The translations under genes were made by a program, and so were the position numbers. Under the pieces are notes generated by a model, which was not told the DNA's origin, searched no databases, and was given only the letters and a program-made list of their open reading frames with translations. Source: Candidatus Zipacnadum vermilionense (GTDB taxonomy: Bacteria; Armatimonadota; Zipacnadia; Zipacnadales; Zipacnadaceae). Taken from it: a stretch of DNA of 64,000 nucleotides. The stretch is taken from positions 1-64,000 of the forward strand of contig JALGSV010000010.1 of NCBI GenBank assembly GCA_029821755.1, given 5' to 3'. Position 1 is the stretch's first letter; the number at the start of each line of letters is the position of its first letter. Below are positions 1 to 8,969 of the stretch, one piece after another.

Positions 1-2
1 AC

Positions 3-287
3 GACGCAGACGAGGAACTCCGCCGGAGGAACAGTGCGCTCATAGACAACCGGATTGAGAGCATCAGGCAGGCAGCACAGATCAAGATCCAGCAAGTAGA
101 GGGTATCCTGGGAAGACTGCGAGCAGACGGAAGGCCCGAGGATGACGGTATCGTTAGGCTACACAGGGGGCGAATTACCAACCTCAGGGAGAACCTGGAG
201 GAGAAGGTTCAGGAGCTGGAGAGCAAGCGGCGAGTGGTTGTGACCTTCAGCCTCATACTTGGCGGCCTGGTGCAGTTTGAGCCGTAG
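3..287 (+). CDS. C-terminal end of a coiled-coil protein, possibly an SNF2-type helicase (partial)
   Basis: An open frame enters from the left edge and stops at TAG 285-287, giving the last 94 residues of a protein absent from the ORF track. The segment is highly charged and Arg/Glu/Gln rich with heptad-like spacing, so it is probably coiled coil. It ends in a short hydrophobic strand (VVVTFSLILGGLVQFEP). That layout, a charged helical hairpin followed by a beta strand ending in E-P, resembles the tail of large SNF2/DUF3883-type helicases often found in defence loci. This is recognition by pattern only. The gene converges on the recombinase gene at 383. The upstream part lies outside the window, so function is unproven. 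Confidence 0.5.
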   Translation, partial: DADEELRRRNSALIDNRIESIRQAAQIKIQQVEGILGRLRADGRPEDDGIVRLHRGRITNLRENLEEKVQELESKRRVVVTFSLILGGLVQFEP

Positions 288-382
288 TCCGGGGGCCCGC
301 GCTACACCACGCCTCCTGAGACCGGCGTAGGTGATCAGCGATAATCATCCCAGGATTCCAGCGACACCACACTCAACGCCCT

Positions 383-1354
383 TCACGCCCTCGGGTGCTT
401 GGTCTCGTACGTCTCCCGCAGGTGCTCCGGGGAGACGTGGGTGTATATCTCCGTGGTGCTCAGGCTGGCGTGGCCGAGCATCTCCTGGATGGCGCGTAGG
501 TCAGCGCCGCCCTCCAGGAGGTGGGTGGCGAAGGAGTGGCGGAGGGTGTGCGGGCTGGTCTCGCGGGGGAGGCCGGTCTGGGCCAGGTAGTGCTTGAGTA
601 TCTGCCAGAAACGATTGCGGGTCATGGGCCGACCGCGCTGGGAGAGGAAGAGGGCAGGCTCATGCTCGGCGGGGGAGACCTGCTCGCGCGCGTACTGGAG
701 GTAGACCTGGACCAGCTCCAGCGCGGGCGCGGCGACCGGGACCAGGCGGGCCTTGCCGCCCTTGCCGCGGACGCGGACCAGGCCGGTGCGGAAGTCGAGG
801 CCGGAGGTCTCCAGACCCACCAGCTCCGAGACGCGCAGGCCGGAGGCGTACATCAGGGCGAGCATGGCGGCGTCGCGCAGGCCGAGGGAGGTGGTGCGGT
901 CGGGGGCCTGGAGCAGGCGGCGGCATTGGTCGGCGGTGAGCACGTGCGGCAGACGCGCGGGGAGCCTGGGGCTGTCCAGGTCGGCGCTGGGATCGACCTG
1001 CGAGAGGCCCTCGCGCACCAGGAAGCGATGCAGGCCGCGGAGACTGGCCAGCTTGCGCATGAGGCTGGAGGCGGCCAGCCGGCGCTCCCGGCGCAGTCGG
1101 CCGAGGTAGTCCTCCAGGTCGGCGCGGCCGACGGCGGTGAAGTCGTCGTGCCCGCGGCCGAAGAGGAAATGCGCGTAGTCGGTGAGGTCCACGTAGTAGG
1201 CCTCGGCGGTCTTCTCGGCGCGACCAAGCTCGACGAGGAGGTACTCGAGGAAGAAGTCGATCTGGTGCTGGAAGAGAGGGGGAGGAGTCGCGACTCGCGA
1301 GTCGCGACTCGCGGGTGAACGGCCGGGAGGGGACTGGTCGGATGGTCGTTTCAT
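383..1354 (-). CDS. xerC: Tyrosine recombinase XerC/XerD family
   Basis: A 323-residue site-specific tyrosine recombinase, probably resolving chromosome dimers at dif, although an integrase role cannot be excluded. The N-terminal SAM-like DNA-binding domain covers about 32-120 and the catalytic domain about 135-315. The catalytic set is complete: Arg174 (SGLRVSEL), Lys198 in a GKGGK turn, His269 and Arg272 (HTLRHSFATH), His295 (LGHASLSTTEIYTH) and the nucleophile Tyr304. Length matches XerC/D except for roughly 25 extra N-terminal residues, encoded partly by a 24-bp perfect palindrome. No internal Met offers a shorter start. It is followed upstream on the same strand by DUF4446 and yajC. XerC and XerD cannot be told apart here. 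Confidence 0.9.
   Translation of the reverse strand: MKRPSDQSPPGRSPASRDSRVATPPPLFQHQIDFFLEYLLVELGRAEKTAEAYYVDLTDYAHFLFGRGHDDFTAVGRADLEDYLGRLRRERRLAASSLMRKLASLRGLHRFLVREGLSQVDPSADLDSPRLPARLPHVLTADQCRRLLQAPDRTTSLGLRDAAMLALMYASGLRVSELVGLETSGLDFRTGLVRVRGKGGKARLVPVAAPALELVQVYLQYAREQVSPAEHEPALFLSQRGRPMTRNRFWQILKHYLAQTGLPRETSPHTLRHSFATHLLEGGADLRAIQEMLGHASLSTTEIYTHVSPEHLRETYETKHPRA
1286..1309. repeat. 24-bp perfect palindrome inside the xerC 5' end
   Basis: AGTCGCGACT-CGCG-AGTCGCGACT is its own reverse complement and contains nested smaller palindromes. It lies in the part of the recombinase gene that codes for non-conserved N-terminal residues. It could be a binding site for the recombinase or a regulator, or an inserted repeat unit. 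Confidence 0.75.
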
Positions 1355-1392
1355 CTAGATTCCGCGTATCTCGCCGACGCAAGAGAGGCGAG

Positions 1393-1890
1393 CTAAGGCG
1401 TGGGACGCTCCCCACTCGCGACTTTTAGCGCTTCGGCCTCCTCGGGCATCAGGTCGCGCTCGACCTGGCCGGCCTTGACGGGCCGCAGGTAGATGCGACT
1501 GCCCTGGAGGGTGCTCAGGGAGGTGAGGATGAAGCCGGTCCGCTGGTGGTCAAGCAAGGCTAGGGAGAAGCTGAGCTGGCCCTTGATCTCCTCGTTGGTG
1601 TCGAAGCGGGTGAAGCCGAGGCGGGAGTAGGCGTGCTCGCTGCGCTGAAGCAGTTCGAGGGTGCGGGTGTCGAGGGTCTGGAGCTTGCGGCCGACCTGTT
1701 CCAGGTAGCCGCCGAGTTGGCTGGCCGCTTCGGCCGGTTCCAGTTCTTTCCAGACGCTCAGGACCTGCTGCGTATCGGGCTGGATGGCCTGGGCCAGGCG
1801 GCGAGCACGGGCGGCGAGGTGCAGGGCGAAGGCGGCGACCACGAGGCCCGCCAAGCCGAGGACGGCTCCAGCGATGGTGAGGTAGAACAT
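1393..1890 (-). CDS. DUF4446 family membrane-anchored protein
   Basis: This 165-aa protein starts with one N-terminal transmembrane helix (about 3-28), followed by a coiled region and a conserved C-terminal domain. The segment around GQLSFSLALLDHQRTGFILTS and the later SRIYLRPVKAG match the DUF4446 pattern I know from Firmicutes and related bacteria, where the function is not established. The start has a good ribosome site (AAGGAAG). It sits between yajC and xerC on the same strand with short gaps, so co-transcription is likely. The topology suggests a small inner-membrane protein with a cytoplasmic domain. Confidence 0.75.
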   Translation of the reverse strand: MFYLTIAGAVLGLAGLVVAAFALHLAARARRLAQAIQPDTQQVLSVWKELEPAEAASQLGGYLEQVGRKLQTLDTRTLELLQRSEHAYSRLGFTRFDTNEEIKGQLSFSLALLDHQRTGFILTSLSTLQGSRIYLRPVKAGQVERDLMPEEAEALKVASGERPTP

Positions 1891-1930
1891 GGCGGACTTC
1901 TTCCTTAGGCGATACCGAGGTGTCTCTCCC

Positions 1931-2206
1931 CTAGTTCAGGCGCTTGCGGACGGCGCGGCGGTCGAAGATGGTACACACATCGGGCGCGATCTCCAGAACG
2001 AAGGTGTCCTCGCTGACCTTGACCACTCTGCCATGCATGCCGCCGGCGGTGACGACAAGGTCGCCGACCTGGAGACCGGCCACGAGCTCTTGGTGCTGGC
2101 GGGCGGCTTTGGCCTGCGGACGGATGACGACGCTCCAGAACACGACCACCATGAGGATCATGAAGACGAGGGCGGGAAGAACAAGGCGCAGATTGTCGGC
2201 GTCCAT
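1931..2206 (-). CDS. yajC: Preprotein translocase subunit YajC
   Basis: A 91-aa Sec accessory protein with one N-terminal membrane helix (about 7-24), the signature RPQAKAARQHQ just after it, then the beta domain with GDLVVTAGGMHGRVVKV. YajC associates with SecDF at the inner membrane. The ORF track begins 36 codons earlier. I chose the Met at 2206 because the conserved protein begins there and AAGAGAG lies just upstream. In most genomes yajC sits beside tgt or secD; neither is present here. Confidence 0.92.
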   Translation of the reverse strand: MDADNLRLVLPALVFMILMVVVFWSVVIRPQAKAARQHQELVAGLQVGDLVVTAGGMHGRVVKVSEDTFVLEIAPDVCTIFDRRAVRKRLN

Positions 2207-2399
2207 AGGTTTGCTCTCTTTGCGGGGCGGGGGGGATGATCCGCCCGCCGGGGTTGCCCTGATTGTACCACGTTGGGGCCTGGGGGCAAGAGATGACATG
2301 GGTCTCGCCACCACGGCCGGTGCTTCCTGCTCCTGAGGAAGGCGGTCGACCGGTCGTCCCTCAAAGGAATCTCCGGGGCGCGGCGCGAATTCCTCTCCT

Positions 2400-3527
2400 A
2401 TGCCTCCTCTAACCTACGTTGCAGTGGATACCTCGGCCCTGCGGCATAACCTGGCGCAGGTGCGGGGGTTGCTGGAGCCGGCCACGCGGGTGATGGCGGT
2501 AGTGAAGGCCAATGCCTATGGGCATGGACTGACGCTCGCGGCGCGGGTGTTTGCCGAGGCCGGGGCGAATTGGCTGGGGGTGTCTACGGTGGCGGAGGGG
2601 GTGGCGTTACGGGAGGCGGGGGTGACGCTGCCGGTGCTGGTGTTCCTACCGTTCCTCCCGCAGGAGGCGGGGGAGATCGTGGCGCAGGGGCTGTCGGGGA
2701 CGGTAGTGGGCGAGGAGGGGCTGGTGTCTCTGGCGCGAGAGGCAGAGGGAGCCGGGCGGGAGGCGCACTTCCACCTCTATATGGACGGGGGCCTGGGAAG
2801 ACCGGGGGTGGAGGACCTGGCGCGACTGGTGGAGATCGCGGCGGGGTTCCCGCAGCTGGCGCTGGACGGCGTGTACCTGCACATGGACGCGGCGGCGGAG
2901 CCGCACCTGGGGGGCCTGGACGCGCTGAAACCGGGGGCGGAGTTCCGGCTGTTTGCGGCGGCGACGCGGGAGATAACGGGGCGGCTGTTGGGAGAACGAG
3001 CGCCGGTGCATGCCGCCGCGAGCGGGCTGACGCTAACGCGGCCGGAGGCACGGCTGGATATGGTGCGGCTGGGGACGCTGCTGTATGGGCAGTACCCGGT
3101 GTCGGCGCCGGCGAACCGGCGGACGCTGGAACTGCGGCCGACGCTGTCGCTGCGGAGCACGGTAGTGGCGGTGGAGACGCTGGAGCGCGGGGCGACGGTG
3201 GGCTATGGGGCGCAGTACCGGTGTCGGCGCGAGACGCGAGTGGGACTGCTGCCGGTGGGATATGCGGCGGGGCTAGGGACGATGCCGGCGGACCTGGCGC
3301 GGCGACGGCACGCGGGCCTCCGGGGCCTGGCGCGGCGGGCGCTGCGTGGGGAGGAGAAGGTGGTGGCGACGGTGGGCGGCCAGCCGGCGCCGGTGCTGGG
3401 GCGGATCGCGATGGACTGGTGCTGCGTGGACCTGACGGACTTACCGGAGGCGGGGGTGGGGACGGAGGTGGCACTGCCGGTGAGGCAGGCACTGTTGGAT
3501 GAAGGGCTGGAGCGGGTGGAGGTGTAG
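2400..3527 (+). CDS. alr: Alanine racemase
   Basis: A PLP-dependent enzyme that converts L-alanine to D-alanine for peptidoglycan. It has 375 residues, normal for the family. The PLP lysine is Lys36 in VVKANAYGHG at the start of the TIM barrel. The C-terminal domain carries the catalytic tyrosine region TVGYGAQYRCRRETR and the MDW motif (RIAMDWCCVDLTD). No clear Shine-Dalgarno precedes the ATG, so a leaderless or weak start is possible. It is a single gene transcribed away from yajC. Confidence 0.95.
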   Translation: MPPLTYVAVDTSALRHNLAQVRGLLEPATRVMAVVKANAYGHGLTLAARVFAEAGANWLGVSTVAEGVALREAGVTLPVLVFLPFLPQEAGEIVAQGLSGTVVGEEGLVSLAREAEGAGREAHFHLYMDGGLGRPGVEDLARLVEIAAGFPQLALDGVYLHMDAAAEPHLGGLDALKPGAEFRLFAAATREITGRLLGERAPVHAAASGLTLTRPEARLDMVRLGTLLYGQYPVSAPANRRTLELRPTLSLRSTVVAVETLERGATVGYGAQYRCRRETRVGLLPVGYAAGLGTMPADLARRRHAGLRGLARRALRGEEKVVATVGGQPAPVLGRIAMDWCCVDLTDLPEAGVGTEVALPVRQALLDEGLERVEV

Positions 3528-3650
3528 GAGGTTCCCCGGAGGGGCCGCGTGGGGAAGCTACCGCCGTATGGCCTCAGCCCCAGCCCTCGGCAGACTCCGT
3601 CCCCGATGGGTTCGCGCCTATGACGTCAGGGTAGCGTTGAGCGTCTGGAC

Positions 3651-3707
3651 GGGGGCCGGCCTCCTCGCGTCTGCTTAGGCAGCCGCGACTCGACGCGGCC
3701 CCTCCGG
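3651..3707. repeat. Dispersed about 57-bp GC-rich repeat, copy 1
   Basis: It begins GGGGGCCGGCCTC and ends ACGCGGCCCCTCCGG. The same ends occur at 16790-16847 and, inverted, at 57761-57818, with variable middles of similar length. It lies in the 233-bp gap between alr and a convergent URO-D gene, where I see nothing else that codes. Confidence 0.6.
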
Positions 3708-3760
3708 CACGGGCCGGATTCGCCGCGCACTACGTGCGCCGCTCATCATGGCCCCTCCGG

Positions 3761-4879
3761 TCAGGTCCCCCACCTGATCGCTTCGTCCATCATCGCCAGG
3801 TAGTTGTCCACGCTCACGTAGCTGGGTATCGAGTTCCCCGAGCCGAAGGCGTATCTTCCCCTCGCGCAGACCTCCAGGATGCTACGCACGTAGTGCCGTA
3901 CCTCCTCCTCCGTTCCCCGCGCCAGTACGTCAATGTCCACTCCTCCCAGGATCGCGATCCGGTCGCCGTAGCGGCGGAACGCCTCCGTTACCGGGAGGAT
4001 GGCCTCCTCGAAGGAGTGCTTGGCGTCGATGCCTACGTCGGTGATGAGGTCCTCCATGATCGCGCCGAGGTTGCCGCAGGAGTGCAGGAAGTAGAGCAGG
4101 CCGCGCTCGTGGGCCTGGGTAGCGTAGCGGCGGTGCCAGGGGAGAGTGTAGCGGCGCAGGGCGTCGGGGGCGATCAGGGTGCCGGTGCGGAAGCCCATGT
4201 CGTCGCCCTGGAGGATCGCGATGAGGTTCGGCAGGTCGCGGACTTGGGTGTAGAACTGCTCGACCAAGCCGCCGACGCGGTCGGCTACGGCCTGCGCCAG
4301 AGCGGGCTCGTCGTGGAGCAGGAAGCACAGGCGCTCGTAGGAGAGGAGGGTGCTGGTCCACTCCAGGGGGCCGCCGGCGTGGTTGAGCATCAGGCCCATG
4401 CCCTCGGGGAGGTGCGTGGCCACGTACTCGCAGGCGGAGAAGTCGAAGGTCTCCACTACCGGCCAGGGGTAGCGGTCGAAGTCGTCCCAGGAGGCGAGGG
4501 GGCCGTGGTGCTGGTCGGTCCAGGCGCGGTCCTGACTCACCCCGGGGGCGGTGTCGGCGGCCAGCAGGCGCTGGACGGTGAAGGGCAGCGAGACGCGCAT
4601 CTGGACGAAGGGGTAGCCCATGCGGTACCAGAAATGGACGTAGTTGTCCCAGTAGGCGGCGCTGTCGGAGGAGGCGGCGCCGGTGGCCCAGCCGGTGGAG
4701 GCGGCGGCGGGAGGGACCCAGATGCGGCCGAGGGACTCGAGGATCGGGCGCATGACGGCTTCATCCACCAGGTACTCAAAAAGCTGGACGCGGGAGGGGG
4801 TCTGCTCGCCGCGCAGGACGGCGAGGAAGGTCGATACGTCCGGATGCGGGTGGGAGAGCGGGACCAGGTGGGTAGGCAT
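3761..4879 (-). CDS. URO-D superfamily protein (uroporphyrinogen decarboxylase / corrinoid methyltransferase fold), copy 1
   Basis: A 372-residue TIM-barrel protein of the URO-D superfamily (COG0407). In the family this fold covers haem-pathway decarboxylases and MtaA/MtbA-type methyltransferases. Visible hallmarks are FLHSCGNLGAIMEDL, DVGIDAKHSFEEAI and GGVDIDVLARGTEEE. It is close to the next gene upstream along its whole length, so the two look like a tandem duplication. The real haem enzyme is usually recognised by an N-terminal Arg-rich motif not seen here. In Armatimonadota and Planctomycetota many such paralogs occur near sugar genes and their substrates are unknown. The start at 4879 was chosen by alignment with the paralog. 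Confidence 0.8.
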   Translation of the reverse strand: MPTHLVPLSHPHPDVSTFLAVLRGEQTPSRVQLFEYLVDEAVMRPILESLGRIWVPPAAASTGWATGAASSDSAAYWDNYVHFWYRMGYPFVQMRVSLPFTVQRLLAADTAPGVSQDRAWTDQHHGPLASWDDFDRYPWPVVETFDFSACEYVATHLPEGMGLMLNHAGGPLEWTSTLLSYERLCFLLHDEPALAQAVADRVGGLVEQFYTQVRDLPNLIAILQGDDMGFRTGTLIAPDALRRYTLPWHRRYATQAHERGLLYFLHSCGNLGAIMEDLITDVGIDAKHSFEEAILPVTEAFRRYGDRIAILGGVDIDVLARGTEEEVRHYVRSILEVCARGRYAFGSGNSIPSYVSVDNYLAMMDEAIRWGT

Positions 4880-5045
4880 GGGTTGGGTTCCCAGACGCAC
4901 GCCAGCGGTCGCCGGAACGTAGCGTCCGCGGTCACCGCCGGCACAGGCTTTGTGGCGGTCTCCTCGTGGTCGCCGCGGGCGGAGGTGGCCCCGCCGACGG
5001 GCCAACCTCCGCCTCTACGAGCCAGTCCCCCCCACCGGGAGGGTG

Positions 5046-6167
5046 TCAGCTCCCCCAGCGCAACCCCTCGTCCAGCATCGCCAGGTAGTTTTCCATCGGG
5101 ATGTAGCTGGGGATGGAGTTGCCGGAGCCTAGCGCATACCTCCCGCCGGGGCCGCAGTGATCCAGGACGCGGCGGACGTAGGCGCGTAGCTCCTCCTCCG
5201 TCGACCGGGTCAGAACGTTGATGTCTACGCCGCCCAACAGACCCATGCGCTCGTGGTAAAGATCGTACATCTCCGTCACCGGCATGATCGCGTCCTCGTA
5301 GGAGTGCTTGGCGTCGATGCCGATGTCGTCGATCAGGTCATCCATGATGGAGGCGACATTGCCGCAGGAGTGCAGGAAGTAGAGCAAGCCCTTCTCGTGG
5401 GTCAAGGCCGCGAGGCGGCGGTGCCAGGGGAGGGTGTACCGGTGCAGGTCGTCGGGACGGATCAGCGTGCCGCTGCGGAAGCCCATGTCGTCGCCCTGGA
5501 AGACGGCGATCACACCGGGGAGGTCGACCAGTTGCTCGGTGAACTCCAGGATCAGGCCGCCGACCTTCTCGGCGACCGCGCCGACCAGGGCGGGATCGTC
5601 GTGCAGCAGCAAGGCCATGTGCTCATAGCCGAGCAGGTGGCTGGTCCACTCGAGCGGGCCGCCGCCGTGGTTGACGATGTAGCCCAGACCGTCGGGGAGG
5701 TGCTGCGAGATGTACTCGTACGGCCAGAAGTCGAAGTCGCTGACCAGCGGCCAAGGGTAAGTCTCGAAGTCCTCCCAGGTCTGCAGGCCGCCGTGGTGGT
5801 AGTCGGCCCACAGGCGATCGCTTTGCGCGCCCGGGGCAGTGTCGGCAGTGTGCAGGAGCGGGCGGGCGAAGGGGAGGGAAAGCTCCAGGCGGACATAGGG
5901 GTAGCCCATGCGGTACCAGAATTCGATGAAGTTGTCCCAGAAAGCGGGCTCGCGGGAGGGGGCGGCGTCGGCGGTGCCGTGGGAGCCCTCGGCAGGGGGC
6001 TCGACCCAGGTGCGGCCCATGCTCTCCAGGAGCGGCTTCATCAGCAGGTCGTCAACGAGGTACTCCACAAAGGGGACGCGCGTGGGGACGACTTCGCCCC
6101 GTAAACAGGCGACGAAGGCCTCGGCATCGGGTTGCGGGTGGGCGAGGGGGACAAGGTAGTTGGACAT
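5046..6167 (-). CDS. URO-D superfamily protein, copy 2
   Basis: A 373-residue paralog of the previous gene: MSNYLVPLAHPQPDAEAF here against MPTHLVPLSHPHPDVSTF there, and FLHSCGNVASIMDDL, DIGIDAKHSYEDAIM and GGVDINVLTRSTEEE in the same places. The Met at 6167 has AAGGAG upstream, so the longer ORF-track start is rejected. The cytoplasmic TIM barrel probably acts on a tetrapyrrole, corrinoid or an unknown carboxylated or methylated substrate; the sequence does not decide. A 166-bp gap separates it from copy 1. Confidence 0.82.
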   Translation of the reverse strand: MSNYLVPLAHPQPDAEAFVACLRGEVVPTRVPFVEYLVDDLLMKPLLESMGRTWVEPPAEGSHGTADAAPSREPAFWDNFIEFWYRMGYPYVRLELSLPFARPLLHTADTAPGAQSDRLWADYHHGGLQTWEDFETYPWPLVSDFDFWPYEYISQHLPDGLGYIVNHGGGPLEWTSHLLGYEHMALLLHDDPALVGAVAEKVGGLILEFTEQLVDLPGVIAVFQGDDMGFRSGTLIRPDDLHRYTLPWHRRLAALTHEKGLLYFLHSCGNVASIMDDLIDDIGIDAKHSYEDAIMPVTEMYDLYHERMGLLGGVDINVLTRSTEEELRAYVRRVLDHCGPGGRYALGSGNSIPSYIPMENYLAMLDEGLRWGS

Positions 6168-6211
6168 GGGTGGGGACTCCTTGGGGAATAGCGGAACGGC
6201 GGCTAGCCTGG

Positions 6212-7774
6212 TCAAGGAAGCAGGTTGATTTCCACCCCCGGCGGGAGGGTGGGGGCGAATTGTTGCAGGTGCCGGCGGAGGGTGGCCGGGTCCTCCTCGA
6301 GGGCGTAGAAGCCGATCTGCTCTCCGCCTACGGCCACACCGGCGTCCGGGGTGGTCCAGGTACCTACCAGGCGCCAGCCCTCCGGCCAATCGCCGCGAAG
6401 CCAGTTGGTATAGACCAGGGCGATCCGCGCGCCCTGCGAGCGGGCGGTCTGGTCCAGCAGGGCCGGCGTCATCCGGCCCTGCGAGCGGGCGGCGGCAATA
6501 GGATAGCAGCCCAGGCCGACCAAATCCACCAGGCGCGCCTGCGTGTAGTAGCTGACGGCACCGATGTCGTTGAGCGCGACGGTGGCGCTATTGTAGTAGG
6601 CATGCACGAAACGCGCCATCTGGTAATGCTGCCGGTAGATCTCGTCCCTGGCCACGGGAACCTCGCGGAGGGCGGTGAGACGTTCGGCGAAGGTGAAGCC
6701 GAGGGCCAGGGACAGCGCCAGCAGGGCGAGAGCGGCGGGGATCGAGGGCGGGCGAGCCGGTGCTGGTGCCGCGGCAGGCGGGGAAGGCCCGGGCGCATAG
6801 ACCTTGGCCAGCAGGACCACGCCCAGGCCGATCAGGTAGGCCTCGTAGCGGTAGAACCAGCCGACGGAGGCCAGAAGCAACTGCAGTAGCCCGGCGACGA
6901 CGAAGGCGCCGAGGGGCAGGGTTAGGGAGCGGGAGGCCCGGTGGCGACGCAGGAAGAGGACGCCACCGACGATTACCAGGAACATCGCCAGCGCCAGGGC
7001 CTGGCGGACATTGGAGACGAAGGCCCCTAGCTTGGCCGCGACGAGGGAGTGGCCGGGACCGGCGCTGAGGGCTTTGACGAGGAAAGTATTGGGGAGCAGG
7101 GACTCGCCATGCGCCACGTTGACGGCGCCGAAGGCGGCGACTACCGCCAGGCCGGCGGCGGCCAGCCCGAGACCGAGAGCCCAACGGCGCTGCAGCAGGC
7201 AGAACAGGGCCAGGCCGGCGATGACGAAGAGGCTCTCGTAACGGACCGTGGTGGCCGCGGCCGCCAGCAGCAGCGGCCAGACCAGGGAGGTGCGCTGCTC
7301 GACGGCGGCCAGACAGGTCAGGACCAGGGCCACTACTAGGGCCAGGTGCAGCAGATGCTCCATGCCGGTGAAGGCCAGGGGGATCACCGGGACCATGAAG
7401 ACGAAGGCGAGACCGAGGACAAGCGTCACCAGCGGAGAGTAGCCCCGCTGCAGCAAGAAGCCGGTCAGCCACCAGATCAGGCCCGCCGCTACCGCGAGGT
7501 TCAGCACCAAGGGCGCCAGCAGTTGATCGCCGGCCAGGAGATAGAGCCCCGCGAGCAGGACGGTCCAGGCGGGGGCGGAGGAGGCGCTGGACCACTCGCC
7601 GGAGTTGACGCCGACCAGGCCGGTGGTGGCCAGGTTGCGGGCGAGAGTGAGGTGGATGTAGGGATCGTCCAAGGCGTAGACGAAGGGGCGGTCCCCGAAG
7701 GCATGAAAGACCCACCAGACCTGGACGGTCAGGAGCAGCAGCAAGGCCAAGCGCAGCAGTAGGCGGGTAGTCAT
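6212..7774 (-). CDS. Polytopic membrane protein, GT-C/ArnT-like glycosyltransferase candidate
   Basis: A 520-aa protein with about ten or more hydrophobic helices and a short C-terminal soluble tail. The first extracytoplasmic loop holds ALDDPYIHLTLARNL, whose paired Asp resembles the acidic motif of lipid-linked-sugar-dependent GT-C enzymes (PMT/ArnT type). Towards the C-terminus, NDIGAVSYYT and LVDLVGLG are typical of bacterial mannosyltransferase-like proteins of this class. It would transfer a sugar from a polyprenyl carrier at the outer face of the inner membrane; the acceptor is unknown. Start at 7774 avoids 40 non-conserved residues. A similar but distant protein lies at 12451. Confidence 0.65.
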   Translation of the reverse strand: MTTRLLLRLALLLLLTVQVWWVFHAFGDRPFVYALDDPYIHLTLARNLATTGLVGVNSGEWSSASSAPAWTVLLAGLYLLAGDQLLAPLVLNLAVAAGLIWWLTGFLLQRGYSPLVTLVLGLAFVFMVPVIPLAFTGMEHLLHLALVVALVLTCLAAVEQRTSLVWPLLLAAAATTVRYESLFVIAGLALFCLLQRRWALGLGLAAAGLAVVAAFGAVNVAHGESLLPNTFLVKALSAGPGHSLVAAKLGAFVSNVRQALALAMFLVIVGGVLFLRRHRASRSLTLPLGAFVVAGLLQLLLASVGWFYRYEAYLIGLGVVLLAKVYAPGPSPPAAAPAPARPPSIPAALALLALSLALGFTFAERLTALREVPVARDEIYRQHYQMARFVHAYYNSATVALNDIGAVSYYTQARLVDLVGLGCYPIAAARSQGRMTPALLDQTARSQGARIALVYTNWLRGDWPEGWRLVGTWTTPDAGVAVGGEQIGFYALEEDPATLRRHLQQFAPTLPPGVEINLLP

Positions 7775-7912
7775 AGGCGGGCAGGTTAGCGAGGGGAGTT
7801 TCCCCCCAGGCACTCCGACAACCTGCCCCCAGGGGAGGGCCCGAGGGGCCGGAGGGGTCCCGCTAGCACCCGCATCGGGGGCGCTGACCCCCATGCGGCC
7901 ACCCGGCGTAAG

Positions 7913-8878
7913 TCAGATGCCGTCCTTGGCCATTTTGAGGCTGCGGGTGTCCTGTTCCAGGCCGGTGGGGACAGTCAGCGGACCGTAGAGTTCGGGGCGC
8001 CGGCTCTTGATCCAGCGGCGGCCAGTGCAGCGTTCGAGCAGGGAGGCGTCTAGGTCGGCGGTGACCATGTCGTCGCCAGCCTTGCCGGTCTCGCTGAGGA
8101 TGCGGCCGTAGCAATCGAGGATCATGGCGTTGCCGGTGCGAATCTCGTCGTCGTCAATGCCGACGCCGTTGGCGAAGACCAGGAACATGCCGTTGTCGTG
8201 GGCGCGGCTGGGGAGCCAGCGCAGCAGCCAGTCGCGGCCCTTGGGACCGGCCAACTCGGCCTCGATAGCGGTCGGGTCCTGCTCGCGACGGTCCCATAGC
8301 TCGCGGTCTACCAGGCCCATGAGGTGCGGGTTCTTGGAGTCCACGCCGCCGGTCTGGTGCGGAGCGAGAAGAATGTCCGCGCCCTGCAGGGCGGTGAGGC
8401 GGCAGTTCTCGATGATATTGCAGTCGTAGCAGATGAGGACGCCGACGCGGCAGCCGTGGGGGGTGTCGAAAACGGTGTACTGGTCGCCGGGGATGATCCA
8501 CTCGCTCTCGAAGGCGTGAATCTTGCGGTGCCATTTTACCTGGCCGTCGGGCATCGCCACCACATAGGTGTTGTGCATCAGCCCCTCGGGGTCCCTCTCC
8601 ACCAGCCCCGCCCCGATAGTCATGCCGTGCGTCGCGGAGAGGCGGAGCAACTCCTGGGTGGAAGGCCCGTCCGGAACGGGCTCCGACAGGGCCTCCAGTT
8701 GCTCCTTGCTGAGGGTGCGGAGGAACCAGTAGCCGGTGATGCAGCCCTCCGGGAAGGCGAGAATCTCCACGCCCTGGGCCGCGGCCTGTTCGGTGAAGGC
8801 GCGGATCTTGGCGAAGTTGGCCGCCTTATCCCCGGCGGCATGCTCGAACTGAACGGCAGCTACGCGCAGGTCGCGCAT
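7913..8878 (-). CDS. Carbon-nitrogen hydrolase (nitrilase superfamily)
   Basis: A 321-residue amidase/nitrilase-fold enzyme. The catalytic triad is Glu44 (AFPEG), Lys119 (HRKIH) and the nucleophile Cys150 (ICYDCN). Such enzymes hydrolyse amides or carbamoyl groups, for example N-carbamoylputrescine. The next gene upstream is a PatA-like class III aminotransferase, so amine or polyamine catabolism is a reasonable guess, but the substrate is not shown. GGAG lies 7 nt before the ATG. Length is slightly above the family norm because of a C-terminal extension. Confidence 0.85.
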   Translation of the reverse strand: MRDLRVAAVQFEHAAGDKAANFAKIRAFTEQAAAQGVEILAFPEGCITGYWFLRTLSKEQLEALSEPVPDGPSTQELLRLSATHGMTIGAGLVERDPEGLMHNTYVVAMPDGQVKWHRKIHAFESEWIIPGDQYTVFDTPHGCRVGVLICYDCNIIENCRLTALQGADILLAPHQTGGVDSKNPHLMGLVDRELWDRREQDPTAIEAELAGPKGRDWLLRWLPSRAHDNGMFLVFANGVGIDDDEIRTGNAMILDCYGRILSETGKAGDDMVTADLDASLLERCTGRRWIKSRRPELYGPLTVPTGLEQDTRSLKMAKDGI

Positions 8879-8898
8879 GGGGGTGTCTCCAATCGCGT

Positions 8899-8966
8899 GG
8901 GGCGGGCTTTCTAGCCCGCCCTGGTGGGGGGCGGCAGAGCGCGGGCGGGGAAGCCCGCGCCACGCG
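8899..8966. repeat. Inverted pair of REP-like palindromes
   Basis: Two hairpins stand head to head: GGGCGGGC-TTTCTA-GCCCGCCC, and GCGCGGGC-GGGGAA-GCCCGCGC followed by CACGC. GCGTGG before the first mirrors CCACGC after the second. They fill the gap between the nitrilase start and the aminotransferase stop and belong to the dispersed palindrome family described in the findings. Confidence 0.75.
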
Positions 8967-8969
8967 GAG

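Noticed and set aside
521-1318. 265-codon plus-strand ORF over xerC
   Set aside because: Antisense shadow; the recombinase has all catalytic residues on the other strand.
2570-3502. 310- and 302-codon ORFs over alr
   Set aside because: Gly- or Pro-rich products in alternative frames of a well-supported alanine racemase.
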